Shown one piece after another: positions 10,134 to 18,690 of a DNA stretch of 64,000 bases; the stretch's first letter is position 1; each line of letters begins with the position of its first letter. A program made the translations under genes and the position numbers. The DNA comes from Actinomadura chibensis NBRC 106107 (lineage in GTDB: Bacteria > Actinomycetota > Actinomycetes > Streptosporangiales > Streptosporangiaceae). Location: assembly GCF_001552135.1 (NCBI RefSeq), contig NZ_BCQP01000061.1, forward strand, positions 1-64,000, in the 5' to 3' direction. Below the pieces are notes generated by a model. It was not told the DNA's origin and did not search any database. It saw only the letters and a list, made by a program, of their open reading frames with translations.

Positions 10134-11594
10134 ATGTCCAATTCCGTGTCCAATTCCGCGGCAGAGGCCGAGGACGGGTCCGCCCGCCTGACGGGACGCG
10201 CGCGGGCCGTGCTCCTGGTGCTGTGCGGCGCGATCTTCCTGGAGGGGATCGACGTGGCGATGCTGAACGTGGCGCTGCCGTCGATCCGCGCCGACCTCGG
10301 GCTGTCGACCGGGACGCTGTCCGGCGTCGTCAGCGCCTACGTCCTCGGCTACGGCGGGTTCATGCTGCTCGGCGGGCGCGCCGCCGACCTGCTCGGGCAC
10401 CGCCGGGTGTTCGTCGCCTCGCTCGGCGCCTTCCTGGTGTCCTCCGGCCTCGGCGGGCTCGCCACCGAGGGCTGGATGCTGCTCGTCGCCCAGTTCGCCA
10501 CCGGGGTCGCCGCCGCGTTCATGGCGCCCGCCGGGCTGGCGCTCGTCACGTCCAACTTCCCGGAGGGGCCCGCGCGGACCAAGGCGCTCGGCCTCTACGC
10601 CGGGACGGCCGCGGGCGGCTTCTCGCTCGGCGTCGTCGCGGGCGGCGTGCTCGCCACCGCCGGATGGCGGTGGGTGTTCTTCGCGCCGGTCGTCCTGTCG
10701 GCGCTGATCCTCGCGGCCGCGCTGGCCGTCGTCCGCGACACCCGGGGCGAGCGCCCGCGGGGCGGGTTCGACCTCGCGGGGGCGTTCAGCGTCACGGGGG
10801 CGATGCTGGCGCTGGCGTACGGCGTCGTCCGGCTGGAGCATCCCGGTGAAGGGGCCTGGGCGACCGCCGGGATGTTCGCCGCCGGTCTGGTGCTGCTGGG
10901 GCTGTTCGCGGCGGTCGAGCGGAGGTCGTCGTCCCCGCTGGTGCGGCTCGGGGTGCTGCGGTCGGCGCCGCTCGTGCGGGTGAACGTCGCCGCGCTGCTC
11001 TTCCTGGCCGCGTTCTCGGGGTTCCAGTTCCTCGCCACGCTGTACTTCCAGGAGGAGCGGGGCTGGAGCACGCTGGAGACCGGGCTCGCCATGCTGGTGA
11101 TCGGCGTCGACACCGTGCTCGCGCCCGTCCTGACGCCGCGGCTGGTGGAGCGGTTCGGCAACGTCCGCGTGCTGTTCGGCGGGGTCGTGCTCGCGGCCGT
11201 CGCGTACGCCCTGTTCCTCCCGGTCGGGACGGACTGGAGCTACGCCGCCATGCTCCCGTCGCTGGTCCTGCTCGGCGTGTCCTTCGCCCTCGCCTACGGG
11301 CCGTTCACCATGGCGGCCACGGACGGCGTCGCGCCGGACGAGCACGGGCTCGCGGGCGGCCTGCTCTACACCTCCATCCAGTTCGGCATGGCGCTCGGCC
11401 TGTCCGCCGTCACCGCCGTCGGCGTCGCCGCCGGGTCGGGGATGGACGGGCTGCGCGCCGCGCTGGTCGTCCCGGTCGCGGCGGCGGCGCTCGGCGCGGC
11501 CGTCGTCGCCACCGGCCTGCGCGCTCCCCGCGCCCGCCCGGACGCCGGTCCCGCGACGGCTCCGGCCGCCCGCGACACGGCCCGCATGTCGTGA
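10134..11594 (+). CDS. MFS multidrug efflux transporter (DHA2/EmrB-QacA type, 14 helices)
   Basis: A 486-aa membrane protein with about 14 predicted helices. The DHA2 signatures are AIFLEGIDVAMLNVALPSI in helix 1 and the loop GGRAADLLGHRRVF between helices 2 and 3 (motif A). The motif C region is FSLGVVAGGVLATAGWRWVFF. Such pumps export hydrophobic drugs or metabolites using the proton gradient. It is divergent from the HxlR gene, which is likely its repressor. The start ATG at 10134 follows GAAAGGGCGCC. It is not near enough to the polyketide cluster to be assumed part of it. Confidence 0.9.
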   Translation: MSNSVSNSAAEAEDGSARLTGRARAVLLVLCGAIFLEGIDVAMLNVALPSIRADLGLSTGTLSGVVSAYVLGYGGFMLLGGRAADLLGHRRVFVASLGAFLVSSGLGGLATEGWMLLVAQFATGVAAAFMAPAGLALVTSNFPEGPARTKALGLYAGTAAGGFSLGVVAGGVLATAGWRWVFFAPVVLSALILAAALAVVRDTRGERPRGGFDLAGAFSVTGAMLALAYGVVRLEHPGEGAWATAGMFAAGLVLLGLFAAVERRSSSPLVRLGVLRSAPLVRVNVAALLFLAAFSGFQFLATLYFQEERGWSTLETGLAMLVIGVDTVLAPVLTPRLVERFGNVRVLFGGVVLAAVAYALFLPVGTDWSYAAMLPSLVLLGVSFALAYGPFTMAATDGVAPDEHGLAGGLLYTSIQFGMALGLSAVTAVGVAAGSGMDGLRAALVVPVAAAALGAAVVATGLRAPRARPDAGPATAPAARDTARMS

Positions 11595-11673
11595 TGCGGT
11601 CCGTGACACCGCCGGGGGTCGGTGACCGCGCCCGGCACGGACGGATCGGGCGGCGATCGGATATGCATGAAGG

Positions 11674-12411
11674 GTGATCGATCCCTCCGGGCCCATGCCG
11701 AAGTACCTCCAGCTCCGCGCCATCCTGCTGGACATGATCGAGGACGGCGGGCTGCCGGTGGGGGCGCCCGTCCCGTCCGAGCGCGACCTCTGCCGCAGGT
11801 TCGGGCTGTCGCGGGCGACCGTCCGGCAGGCCGTCGACCAGCTCGTCGCCGAGGACCGCCTCCGCCGCGTCCACGGGAAGGGCATGTTCGTCGCGCGCCC
11901 GAAGGTGCGGATGCCGAAGGAACTGGTGTCCTTCACCGAGGACATGCGCGCCCTCGGCATGGCGCCCGGGTGCCGCGACCTCCGCGCCCGGACGATCGAG
12001 GCCGACGCGCGCCTCGCCGGGTACTTCGGCGCGGCGCCCGGGCTGGCGGTGCACGTGCTGGAGCGGCTGCGCCTCGCGGACGGCGAGCCCATGGCGGTGG
12101 AACGTTCTCATATCCCGGCGTCCCTCGCGCCCGGCCTGTTCGAGCGCCGCGCGCCCGGCGGATCCCTGTTCAGGACGCTGGAGACCGAGTTCGGGATCGT
12201 CATGGACGAGGGCGACCAGACGATCGAGGCGGGCCCGGCCGGGAAGGACGACGCCGCGCCGCTCGGCATCGCGCCGGGCGCCGCCGTGTTCTTCCTGCGC
12301 CAGCGGACCTACAGCCGCGGGGTCTGCGCCGAGGTCGCCTTCTCCACCTACCGGGCCGACCGGTACCGCATCCACCTCGGGCTGAAGTCCCCGCGCCGCT
12401 CCGCAGGGTAG
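11674..12411 (+). CDS. GntR-family regulator with UTRA domain (HutC subfamily)
   Basis: A 245-aa regulator. The winged helix occupies residues about 10-78 (VPSERDLCRRFGLSRATVRQ, then GKGMFVARPKV). The UTRA ligand domain occupies about 98-238, with ERLRLADGEPMAVERS typical of its core strand. HutC-type proteins usually bind a sugar phosphate, amino sugar or amino acid derivative. Two starts are possible: GTG 11674 with AAGG directly before it, and ATG 11695; neither has a well-placed SD, so a leaderless message is possible. No transporter or catabolic gene is linked, so the regulon is unknown. It is convergent with the PAP2 gene 10 bp away. Confidence 0.92.
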   Translation: MIDPSGPMPKYLQLRAILLDMIEDGGLPVGAPVPSERDLCRRFGLSRATVRQAVDQLVAEDRLRRVHGKGMFVARPKVRMPKELVSFTEDMRALGMAPGCRDLRARTIEADARLAGYFGAAPGLAVHVLERLRLADGEPMAVERSHIPASLAPGLFERRAPGGSLFRTLETEFGIVMDEGDQTIEAGPAGKDDAAPLGIAPGAAVFFLRQRTYSRGVCAEVAFSTYRADRYRIHLGLKSPRRSAG

Positions 12412-12421
12412 GCGGGCGGAG

Positions 12422-13126
12422 TCAGCGTTCCGGCGGTTTCACCCGTTCGGCGAGCCGGTCGATCGCCCGGGCGGTGGTCTTCGCGGCGAACACCGTCCAC
12501 AGGATGAGCGGGCCCAGCAGCCAGCCGCCGACCACGTCGCTCGTCCAGTGGTAGTCGCACCACACCAGCGCCGTTCCGTACGAGCCCGCCGCGACGGCGA
12601 CGACGGCTCCGACCGCCCACGGTCTCCAGCGCGCCAGCGGCCAGGCGGCGAGGATCAGCGCGGTCCCGTAAAGGGTGAGGAATGTGGTGGTGTGACCGGA
12701 CGGGTAGAACCCGGTCCCGCCGTTTCCCGGATCGGCGGGATTGGGGCCCGTCCGGTGGTAGAGCAGTTTCGGAATCATCACGGTGACGACCAGCAGCACC
12801 ACGGCCGCCACGGCGTGGAGCATCGGCCGGACGTCGCGGCGGAGGAACGCCAGGACGAGGGCGACGAGGGCCAGGACCGTCCCGGCCGCGACCGGGTCGC
12901 CGACCCTGGCGTACTCCCGGGCCGCGTGCGTCGGCGCGGACCAGCGTCCGTCCGCCGTGGCGTGGACGACGGCGTCCCTGATCGTCACGTCCAGGTGGAC
13001 GACCGGGCCGCCGACCAGCACGAGGAGGGTCCACACCGCCAGCGCGACGGCCAGCGCGAGGGGCGCGGCGGCCCGCCGCCACCGGCCCGCTCCCGGCTCG
13101 GCGGGCGGCGAGACTGGTCGTCGCAT
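12422..13126 (-). CDS. PAP2-superfamily membrane phosphatase
   Basis: A 234-aa protein with five to six membrane helices and the three PAP2 active-site motifs: KLLYHRTGPNP (C1, Lys and Arg), FYPSGHTTTF (C2, catalytic His) and CDYHWTSDVVGG (C3, His and Asp). Relatives dephosphorylate phosphatidic acid, undecaprenyl diphosphate or related lipid phosphates on the outer face of the membrane. The ATG at 13126 has no clear SD; a GTG at 13141 preceded by GGGGG is an alternative adding five residues. It is convergent with the GntR gene and divergent from the PIG-L gene. Confidence 0.9.
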   Translation of the reverse strand: MRRPVSPPAEPGAGRWRRAAAPLALAVALAVWTLLVLVGGPVVHLDVTIRDAVVHATADGRWSAPTHAAREYARVGDPVAAGTVLALVALVLAFLRRDVRPMLHAVAAVVLLVVTVMIPKLLYHRTGPNPADPGNGGTGFYPSGHTTTFLTLYGTALILAAWPLARWRPWAVGAVVAVAAGSYGTALVWCDYHWTSDVVGGWLLGPLILWTVFAAKTTARAIDRLAERVKPPER

Positions 13127-13141
13127 TTCGGACGCACGCAC

Positions 13142-13446
13142 GAGCCAACCCCCGGTCGCCACCTGTGCCTGGTCTCCACGTCCGGGACGAGGTCGGCGCG
13201 GCGGCCCCTTCGCCCGGCAGGACGACGGTACAGCGCGCGGTCGCCCGGCCGCGGCGACGCGCCGCTGCCCCCGTCCATTGTTGGGTAAGATCATCAGCAG
13301 TTGTCCGGCCCCCCGAGAAGGTGCTTCTTGACGACCGCCGAATCATTAGGTGATCGGGAATCCGGCCCGGAATACGCGCCGCGCCCTTTCCGGGAATTCC
13401 CGCCCGAGTGGAAAAGGGCCGCGGGCCCGGCGGAAGCGGTGTAGCC
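13142..13446. other. Intergenic region between PAP2 and PIG-L genes
   Basis: About 300 bp with no convincing gene. The right half is less GC-rich than its surroundings (about 13280-13400), as expected for divergent promoters. A perfect 12-bp palindrome, CGGGAATTCCCG, lies at 13391-13402 upstream of the PIG-L gene and may be an operator. No clear -35/-10 pair was identified. Confidence 0.5.
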
Positions 13447-14187
13447 GTGGCGGAAGGCGCGGTGCGGGTGTTCTCCGCCCACCTCGACGACGCCGTGCTG
13501 TCGGCGTCCGTGCAGCTCGCGCGTCCGGGCGCGGAGGTCGTGACGGTGTTCGCGGGCGCGCCGCCGGAGGACGTCGAGAACACCGAGTGGGGACGGCTGA
13601 CCCGCGCGAGTTCGGCCGCCGAGCGGCACCGGGAGCGGCTGGCCGAGGACGACGCCGCCATGTCCGCGCTGGGCTGCGCCTGGCGGCGGCTCGACGAGCC
13701 CGAGGACGAGTTCCGCACCGGCGCGCCCGACCTCGGACGGCTGGCCGACCGCCTCCGGCCCGACGTCGCGGACGCGGCCGAGATCTGGATCCCGGCCGGG
13801 ATCGGCGGCCACCCCGACCACGTCGCGCTGCGGAGGGCCGTCCTCGCCGCGCTGGACGCCGCCGGCGACCGCGCCACCCCGGTCCACCTGTACGCCGACC
13901 TCCCCTACACGATCGCGCACGGCTGGCCGACCTGGGTCACCGGGGCCGAGCCCGCCGACTACCTCGACCCCGACCGGTGGGTCGTCGACGAGCTGGTGGG
14001 CAACGGCGTCGACCCGGCCGGGCTCGCCCGCCGGGCCGTCCGGCTCGCGGCGGACGAGCGGGCGCGCAAGGCCCGCGCCGTCAGGGCGTACCGCAGCCAG
14101 CTCCCGGCGCTCGGGCTCGGTCCCGCCGACACGCACCGGTGGACGGCCCTCCTCGCCCACGAGGCCGCGTGGCGGCTGGCGCGCTGA
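13447..14187 (+). CDS. PIG-L/LmbE-family metal-dependent deacetylase
   Basis: A 246-aa protein with the PIG-L zinc-binding motif near the N-terminus (FSAHLDDAVLS, equivalent to the usual AHPDD) and a second metal-binding element GIGGHPDHVALR. Family members remove acetyl groups from GlcNAc-type sugars or mycothiol intermediates, and many act on natural-product intermediates. The start is uncertain: GTG 13447 puts the motif at the usual place, while GTG 13408 would add 13 Gly-rich residues. The substrate is unknown. It is not flanked by mycothiol genes, so I do not call it MshB or Mca. Confidence 0.85.
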   Translation: MAEGAVRVFSAHLDDAVLSASVQLARPGAEVVTVFAGAPPEDVENTEWGRLTRASSAAERHRERLAEDDAAMSALGCAWRRLDEPEDEFRTGAPDLGRLADRLRPDVADAAEIWIPAGIGGHPDHVALRRAVLAALDAAGDRATPVHLYADLPYTIAHGWPTWVTGAEPADYLDPDRWVVDELVGNGVDPAGLARRAVRLAADERARKARAVRAYRSQLPALGLGPADTHRWTALLAHEAAWRLAR

Positions 14188-14301
14188 CCGCCCGGCCCGG
14201 CGCGCGGCGGTGTCGATGAGGCTGTCCCCCCTGTTCGCGGTGCGGGGAGCCTGACCGCCGATCGGGGTGATCGCCGCACTGCGCCGGGCCGTGCCGCGGC
14301 C

Positions 14302-14316
14302 TAGCGTCGGTGGACA
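14302..14316 (+). promoter_or_regulatory. -10 box TAGCGT for a leaderless transcript
   Basis: TAGCGT at 14302-14307 lies 8 nt before the ATG at 14316 with no SD between. The same CCTAGCGTC block lies 7-8 nt before the starts at 24299 and 45188. This spacing is that of actinobacterial leaderless mRNAs. Confidence 0.6.
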
Positions 14317-15473
14317 TGACCACAACCGAATCCAGGCGGGGACGCGCCGTCCGGAGGGCGGTCGCGGTGCTCGCGGCGGGCGCCGCGATCGGGGTCCCGG
14401 CCGTGGCGCCCGCGCCGGCGCGGGCCGCCGTCCCGCGCGGCTGCGACCACGCCGCCGCCCGGCGGGTGCTCGACCGGATGACGGGCGTCCACGGGCTGAC
14501 CGGCGCGGCGGTGCGGGTGGACGACCCGCGCTGCGGGACGTGGACGGCGGCGACCGGGCAGGCCGACCGGCGGAACGGACGCCCCATGGACGCCGCCTCG
14601 CGGACGAGGATCGGCAGCATCACGAAGACGTTCACCGCGACCGCCGTGCTCCAGCTCGCGGCCGAGCGGCGGATCTCGCTGGACGCGCCCGTCGCGCGCT
14701 ACCTGCCCGGCCTGCTCGACCGGAACGGCCACGACGGCCGGCGGATCTCCGTGCGGAGCCTGCTGAACCACACCAGCGGCCTGCCCGACCACATGGACTC
14801 CTTCGCGTCCACCGACGAGTTCCGGTTCCGGCACTTCGAGCCGGTGGAACTGGTCGACCGCGCGCTGTCCCTGCCCGCCCCGAAGACCGGATGGCATTAC
14901 TCCACCACCAACTACGTCATCGCGGGGCTGCTCATCGAGAAGGTGACCGGGCACCGCGTGGAGGACGAGATCCAGCGCCGGATCATCGCCCCGCTGCGGC
15001 TGCGCGACACCTACTGGCCGGGCGACGAGGTCCGGATCAGGGGCCGCCACCTGCGCGGCTACGTGCGGCAGGAGGACGGCACGGTCCTCGACTACACGGA
15101 GCTGAACACCACGGTGGCGTGGACGGGCGGCGCGCTGGTCTCCACCCAGCGGGACGTGTCCGTCTTCCTTGGAACGCTCCTCGGCGGCCGCCTGCTGCCG
15201 CCCGCGCTGCTCGCGGAGATGAAGGACACGGTCGCCCTCGACCCCGACCGCGTCTGGGACGGCGCCGCCTACGGCCTCGGCCTGATCGGCACGCCGCTGC
15301 GCTGCGGCGGGACGTGGTGGGGCCACGCGGGCGACATCGACGGCTTCACCTCGATCGCGGGCGCCGCGCCGTCCGGCCGCCGGGTCGCGATCGCGTTCAA
15401 CGAGAACCCCGCGACCAAAGAGGCGTTCGACGACGAGCTGAACCTCGTCCAGACCGCCCTGTGCGACACGTGA
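14316..15473 (+). CDS. Secreted serine hydrolase, DD-peptidase/class C beta-lactamase-like (S12)
   Basis: A 385-aa protein with a signal peptide (about residues 1-38, cut near ARA-AVP). It has the SxxK catalytic motif SITK at 101-104 and a third motif GHAG in the place of the HTG of Streptomyces R61 DD-peptidase. The second motif reads YSTTNY (195-200): R61 has YSNTN, so the usual Asn of YxN is Thr here. The region around it (IAGLLIEKVTG) is otherwise very R61-like. The likely role is D-alanyl-D-alanine carboxypeptidase or esterase at the cell surface. Its stop is 15 bp before a TAP-type hydrolase, so the two are probably co-transcribed. Confidence 0.9.
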   Translation: MTTTESRRGRAVRRAVAVLAAGAAIGVPAVAPAPARAAVPRGCDHAAARRVLDRMTGVHGLTGAAVRVDDPRCGTWTAATGQADRRNGRPMDAASRTRIGSITKTFTATAVLQLAAERRISLDAPVARYLPGLLDRNGHDGRRISVRSLLNHTSGLPDHMDSFASTDEFRFRHFEPVELVDRALSLPAPKTGWHYSTTNYVIAGLLIEKVTGHRVEDEIQRRIIAPLRLRDTYWPGDEVRIRGRHLRGYVRQEDGTVLDYTELNTTVAWTGGALVSTQRDVSVFLGTLLGGRLLPPALLAEMKDTVALDPDRVWDGAAYGLGLIGTPLRCGGTWWGHAGDIDGFTSIAGAAPSGRRVAIAFNENPATKEAFDDELNLVQTALCDT

Positions 15474-15487
15474 CGAAGGGACTCACG

Positions 15488-17044
15488 GTGACCACGATCC
15501 GATCGGCGGCCGTGCTCGTGATCGGCGCCGCCGCGGCCGCCGCGCTGGCGGTGCCCGCGATGTCGGGGACGCCGTCCTCGACCGCCGCGACCTCCGCCGC
15601 TGGGCAGGGCGGTCTCGGCCGGTTCTACCAGCAGCGGCTCGACTGGAAGGCGTGCACGCTCGGCGCGGGCGACGAGACCGGCAAGGAGCTGGACGCCGCC
15701 GGGGCCCGCTGCGCCGACGTGACCGTCCCGCTCGACTACACGAAGCCGGACGGCCGGACGATCACGGTGGCGATCTCCCGGCTGAAGGCGTCCGGCCCGG
15801 GGCCGCGGCTCGGCATGATGCTGCTCAACGGCGGCGGGCCCGGCGCGGCCATCGACCTGCCGCCCTACATGCGGACCCTGATGGGCGCGGCCGGCCCGCG
15901 CTACGACCTGGTCGGCATGGACCCGAGGTCGCTCGGCCGCAGCGCCGGGATCGACTGCGGCTGGCCCAGCGCCACGTGGATCAAGGGACCGGGACCGACG
16001 CGCCGCTCGTTCGAGCGGGGCGCGGCCTTCGCGAAGGACCTGGCCGACCGCTGCGCCCGGACGAACGCCGACGTGATCCAGCACATCAGCACCCGCAACA
16101 TCGCCCGCGACATGGACGTCATCCGGGGAGCGCTCGGCGAGAGCAGGATGTCCTACAACGGTGCGTCCTATGGCACCTACCTCGGTTCGGTGTACGCGAC
16201 GATGTTCTCCGGCAGGCTCGACCGCGTTGTCCTGGACAGCTCGCAGGACCCCTACACCTGGGGCCCGCGCCTGATCGCCGGGACCGAGGGCGCCAACGAA
16301 CGCGCCCTCGCCGCGTGGGCCGGATGGGCCGCCGAGCGCGACCGGGCGTACGGCCTGGGCGACACCCGAGACGAGGTGCTCGCGGTGGTGCGCGGCATCG
16401 CCGCCGAGGCGGGCCGCCGCCCGCTCGCGGTCGGCTCGTACCGGCTGGACGCCTCGATGCTCCCGATCGTGCTGATGGACAACCTCGGCACCGACGAGGA
16501 CGGCGCCCGCGCGGTCCTCGCCGACTCGGTCCGGGTGCTGCGGGAGGCGGCGGCGGGACGTCCGGCCGAGCCCACGCCCGAACTGGACGACGAGCTGGCC
16601 TACCTGCTGACCGGCGCCGATTCCGCCGAGGGCAGCGGCCAGTCCGCGATCATCTGCGGGGACCGGGCCGCGCCCCGCGACCCGGCGTTCTACTGGCGGG
16701 AGGTCCAGAGGCACCGGCGCTCGTCCCCGACGTTCGGAGCGCCGGCCCACAACATCCAGCCCTGCGCGTTCTGGGCGGTGCGTCCCGCCGAGCCGCCGAC
16801 CAGGATCGACGCGGACCTGCCCGCGCTGATGGTGGCGGCGACCGGCGACACCCGCACCACCTACGAGCGGAACGAGACCGTCCACCGGCTGCTGCGCGGC
16901 TCGCGGATGATCACGCTGGACGCCGCCGTCCACGCGCCCTATCAGCGCGGTTACCCGAACAGATGCGTCCGGGACCGCGTGAACGCCTACCTGCTGACCG
17001 GCCGCCTCCCGGCCGCGGACCAGACCTGCCCGCCGGAGCGGTGA
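15488..17044 (+). CDS. Secreted TAP-type alpha/beta hydrolase (tripeptidyl aminopeptidase family)
   Basis: A 518-aa protein with an Ala-rich signal sequence (about 1-28). The first domain begins LDWKACTLGAGDETGKELD, and the oxyanion region is NGGGPGAA. The nucleophile elbow is GASYG with Ser227. The TAP-like C-terminal domain has CGDRAAPRDP, the acid in ATGDTRTTYE and the likely His in AVHAPYQRG. Relatives cleave N-terminal tripeptides or small ester/amide substrates outside the cell. The GTG at 15488 has AAGGGA 6 nt before it; a GTG at 15470 overlapping the previous stop is an alternative. A second protein of the same family and similar length occurs at 45188-46708. Confidence 0.9.
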   Translation: MTTIRSAAVLVIGAAAAAALAVPAMSGTPSSTAATSAAGQGGLGRFYQQRLDWKACTLGAGDETGKELDAAGARCADVTVPLDYTKPDGRTITVAISRLKASGPGPRLGMMLLNGGGPGAAIDLPPYMRTLMGAAGPRYDLVGMDPRSLGRSAGIDCGWPSATWIKGPGPTRRSFERGAAFAKDLADRCARTNADVIQHISTRNIARDMDVIRGALGESRMSYNGASYGTYLGSVYATMFSGRLDRVVLDSSQDPYTWGPRLIAGTEGANERALAAWAGWAAERDRAYGLGDTRDEVLAVVRGIAAEAGRRPLAVGSYRLDASMLPIVLMDNLGTDEDGARAVLADSVRVLREAAAGRPAEPTPELDDELAYLLTGADSAEGSGQSAIICGDRAAPRDPAFYWREVQRHRRSSPTFGAPAHNIQPCAFWAVRPAEPPTRIDADLPALMVAATGDTRTTYERNETVHRLLRGSRMITLDAAVHAPYQRGYPNRCVRDRVNAYLLTGRLPAADQTCPPER

Positions 17045-17070
17045 CCGGCCCCGCGTTCACCGCTGGAGAA

Positions 17071-18102
17071 TCAGGTGGAATTTCCCGATTGGAGATTCGA
17101 GTCGTGGACGTCCATGACGACGGCGCCGCTGGTGTCGCTGTCGCCTATCTGCGCGTTCACGTCCCCGGTGCCGCCGGTCACCACATTCGAGTCGTCGTAG
17201 GTCGCGATGTTCCGCTTTCCCCGGACGGTGGTGCCGAGATTGTCGTAGCCGTCGGCTCCGATCGTGAGGCTGTTCTTGCCGGTGGCGTTGGATTCGCCCT
17301 CGTCGGTCACCGTGCTGGAAGTCTGCCCTTTCGGGGTCGCCGGCGTCGCCGGCCGGCCGACCGGCTCGGCCGTCGGGCGGGGTTCCGCCCGCCTGTCGTT
17401 GTCGTCGCCGTTCTCGCCGTCCTCGGTGTGGTTGCCCGACTTGACGGTCGAGCCCGAAACGTCGACGGCGTTGAGGCCGCTCGAATCGGTGTCACCGGTG
17501 TTCGCGTTGAGCTGCCCGTTGCGGTTCACGAAAAGGTTGGAATCGTCGTAGACGGCGATCTGGTCCTGGCCGGAGACGTTCACCGAATGGTCCTCGTATC
17601 CGGAAATGGCGGTGCTCTGCCCCTTCTCCCCGGCCGGGACCGGGAACTTCGGCGGCGTGGCCCGCGTGCGGGTCTTGCGGACGGGCCGCGGCTTCCCGGC
17701 GCGGGCGCCCGCCGGGCGCGGAGTCCCGTACCTGGCCTGGGGGAGGGGCCGCGAACGCGTCGCGGCCGGATCCGTCCTGGTCGGAGTCGCGGGCGCGCCG
17801 TTCGCCGAGGCGCCGGACTGCAGCGTCGAGTTCCTGTCGTCGATTCCCAGGGTTCCGCTTGACGAGACGTCACCGGTGTTGGCGTTGGGCCGGGCGCCGT
17901 TCCCGATCGTCGCCACCGACCGGTCGGTGACGATGGTGTTGTTGTCGCCGTAGACGTTCACCACCGTGACGGGTGCCTTCGCGCCATTCCCCACGTGTTG
18001 CGACGGCGGCGGCGCGGCCGGTGGAGTCGCGGCGTTCGCGCCGTTGCCGAGCAGGACGGTTCCCGCCGCCGCGATGGCGATCAGGAAAATGCGAAACGTC
18101 AT
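17071..18102 (-). CDS. Secreted three-repeat protein of unknown function
   Basis: A 343-aa protein with a clear signal peptide (about 1-24, cleavage near ANA-ATP). Three related units occur at about residues 45-99, 163-224 and 270-343. Each contains a V-x-N/S-G-x-D core, then N-A-N-T-G-D (N-A-Q-I-G-D in the third), S-S-G or T-S-G about four residues later, an Asp, and an ending like S-x-L-Q-S-G-N. They are joined by Pro/Arg-rich linkers. The Asn/Asp/Gly/Ser-rich, regularly spaced pattern suggests beta-solenoid or adhesin-like strands. I recognise no named family. The ATG at 18102 follows AGAAGGGGGAAGT, a good SD. No sortase signal or transmembrane anchor is seen, so it is probably released or loosely attached. 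Confidence 0.8.
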   Translation of the reverse strand: MTFRIFLIAIAAAGTVLLGNGANAATPPAAPPPSQHVGNGAKAPVTVVNVYGDNNTIVTDRSVATIGNGARPNANTGDVSSSGTLGIDDRNSTLQSGASANGAPATPTRTDPAATRSRPLPQARYGTPRPAGARAGKPRPVRKTRTRATPPKFPVPAGEKGQSTAISGYEDHSVNVSGQDQIAVYDDSNLFVNRNGQLNANTGDTDSSGLNAVDVSGSTVKSGNHTEDGENGDDNDRRAEPRPTAEPVGRPATPATPKGQTSSTVTDEGESNATGKNSLTIGADGYDNLGTTVRGKRNIATYDDSNVVTGGTGDVNAQIGDSDTSGAVVMDVHDSNLQSGNST

Positions 18103-18298
18103 ACTTCCCCCTTCTTGGACGCGCGGACCACCCGGAACCGGCGCGCCGTTGACCCCGTCACGATTTACCGCAGCATCGTAACGAGGGTGCGAAGAAGGAC
18201 GCTAAGGAAGTCGTTTAATGAAGAGTCAACATCGTGCCGCCTCCTCGCCCGGGAGTGCGGGCGGTATTGCCGAATTCGGGGGAATGGTGCGGTGTTCT

Positions 18299-18619
18299 TC
18301 AGCCTTCGGGGTAGAAGAGGAACAAAGTGCAGCCTGTCGTGGTCTGCGGGACGTGGCTGGAGCCCGCCGGGGCGTGGATGAACGACCCCGCCGGATAATC
18401 GCGGACGCCGTCGTTGAAGACGCCCGACGTGACGAAGACTTCCTCCGGGCCCGGCTCGTGGACGTCTACGCCCTGCCAGCGGGAACCCGGATCCATTTCC
18501 AGCACGTGGGCGGAGGCGCCATTGTCCCCTTTCCATAGCGTGCGTAGGCGAATGCCCGGGAAGAGTTCGCGAACCGGGGCGTCCTGGACGGCCGCCCACA
18601 CGCAATCGACTGTCGCCAT
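18299..18619 (-). CDS. Cupin protein, ChrR-like
   Basis: A 106-aa single-domain cupin resembling the C-terminal cupin of ChrR: VHEPGPEEVFVTSGVFNDG supplies the first metal-binding motif, and DYPAGSFIHAPAGSSHVPQT the second. The GCTLFLFY ending also matches. ChrR is an anti-sigma factor, but the zinc-binding anti-sigma half is missing here, so this is a free-standing cupin whose role is unknown. It is divergent from the GlxA-type regulator 71 bp away, which may control it. Confidence 0.85.
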   Translation of the reverse strand: MATVDCVWAAVQDAPVRELFPGIRLRTLWKGDNGASAHVLEMDPGSRWQGVDVHEPGPEEVFVTSGVFNDGVRDYPAGSFIHAPAGSSHVPQTTTGCTLFLFYPEG

Positions 18620-18690
18620 GGGGCCACCCTGCCCGGGCGCTCGCCCGCGCCCCCAGTGTCAGGAAAGACGCCCTAGGGTACTTTTCTGCC

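Noticed and set aside
13447..14187. Mycothiol deacetylase MshB or amidase Mca
   Set aside because: Only the general PIG-L metal motifs are recognisable and no mycothiol gene is adjacent.
18299..18619. Anti-sigma factor ChrR
   Set aside because: Only the cupin half is present; the zinc-binding anti-sigma domain and a partner ECF sigma gene are missing.
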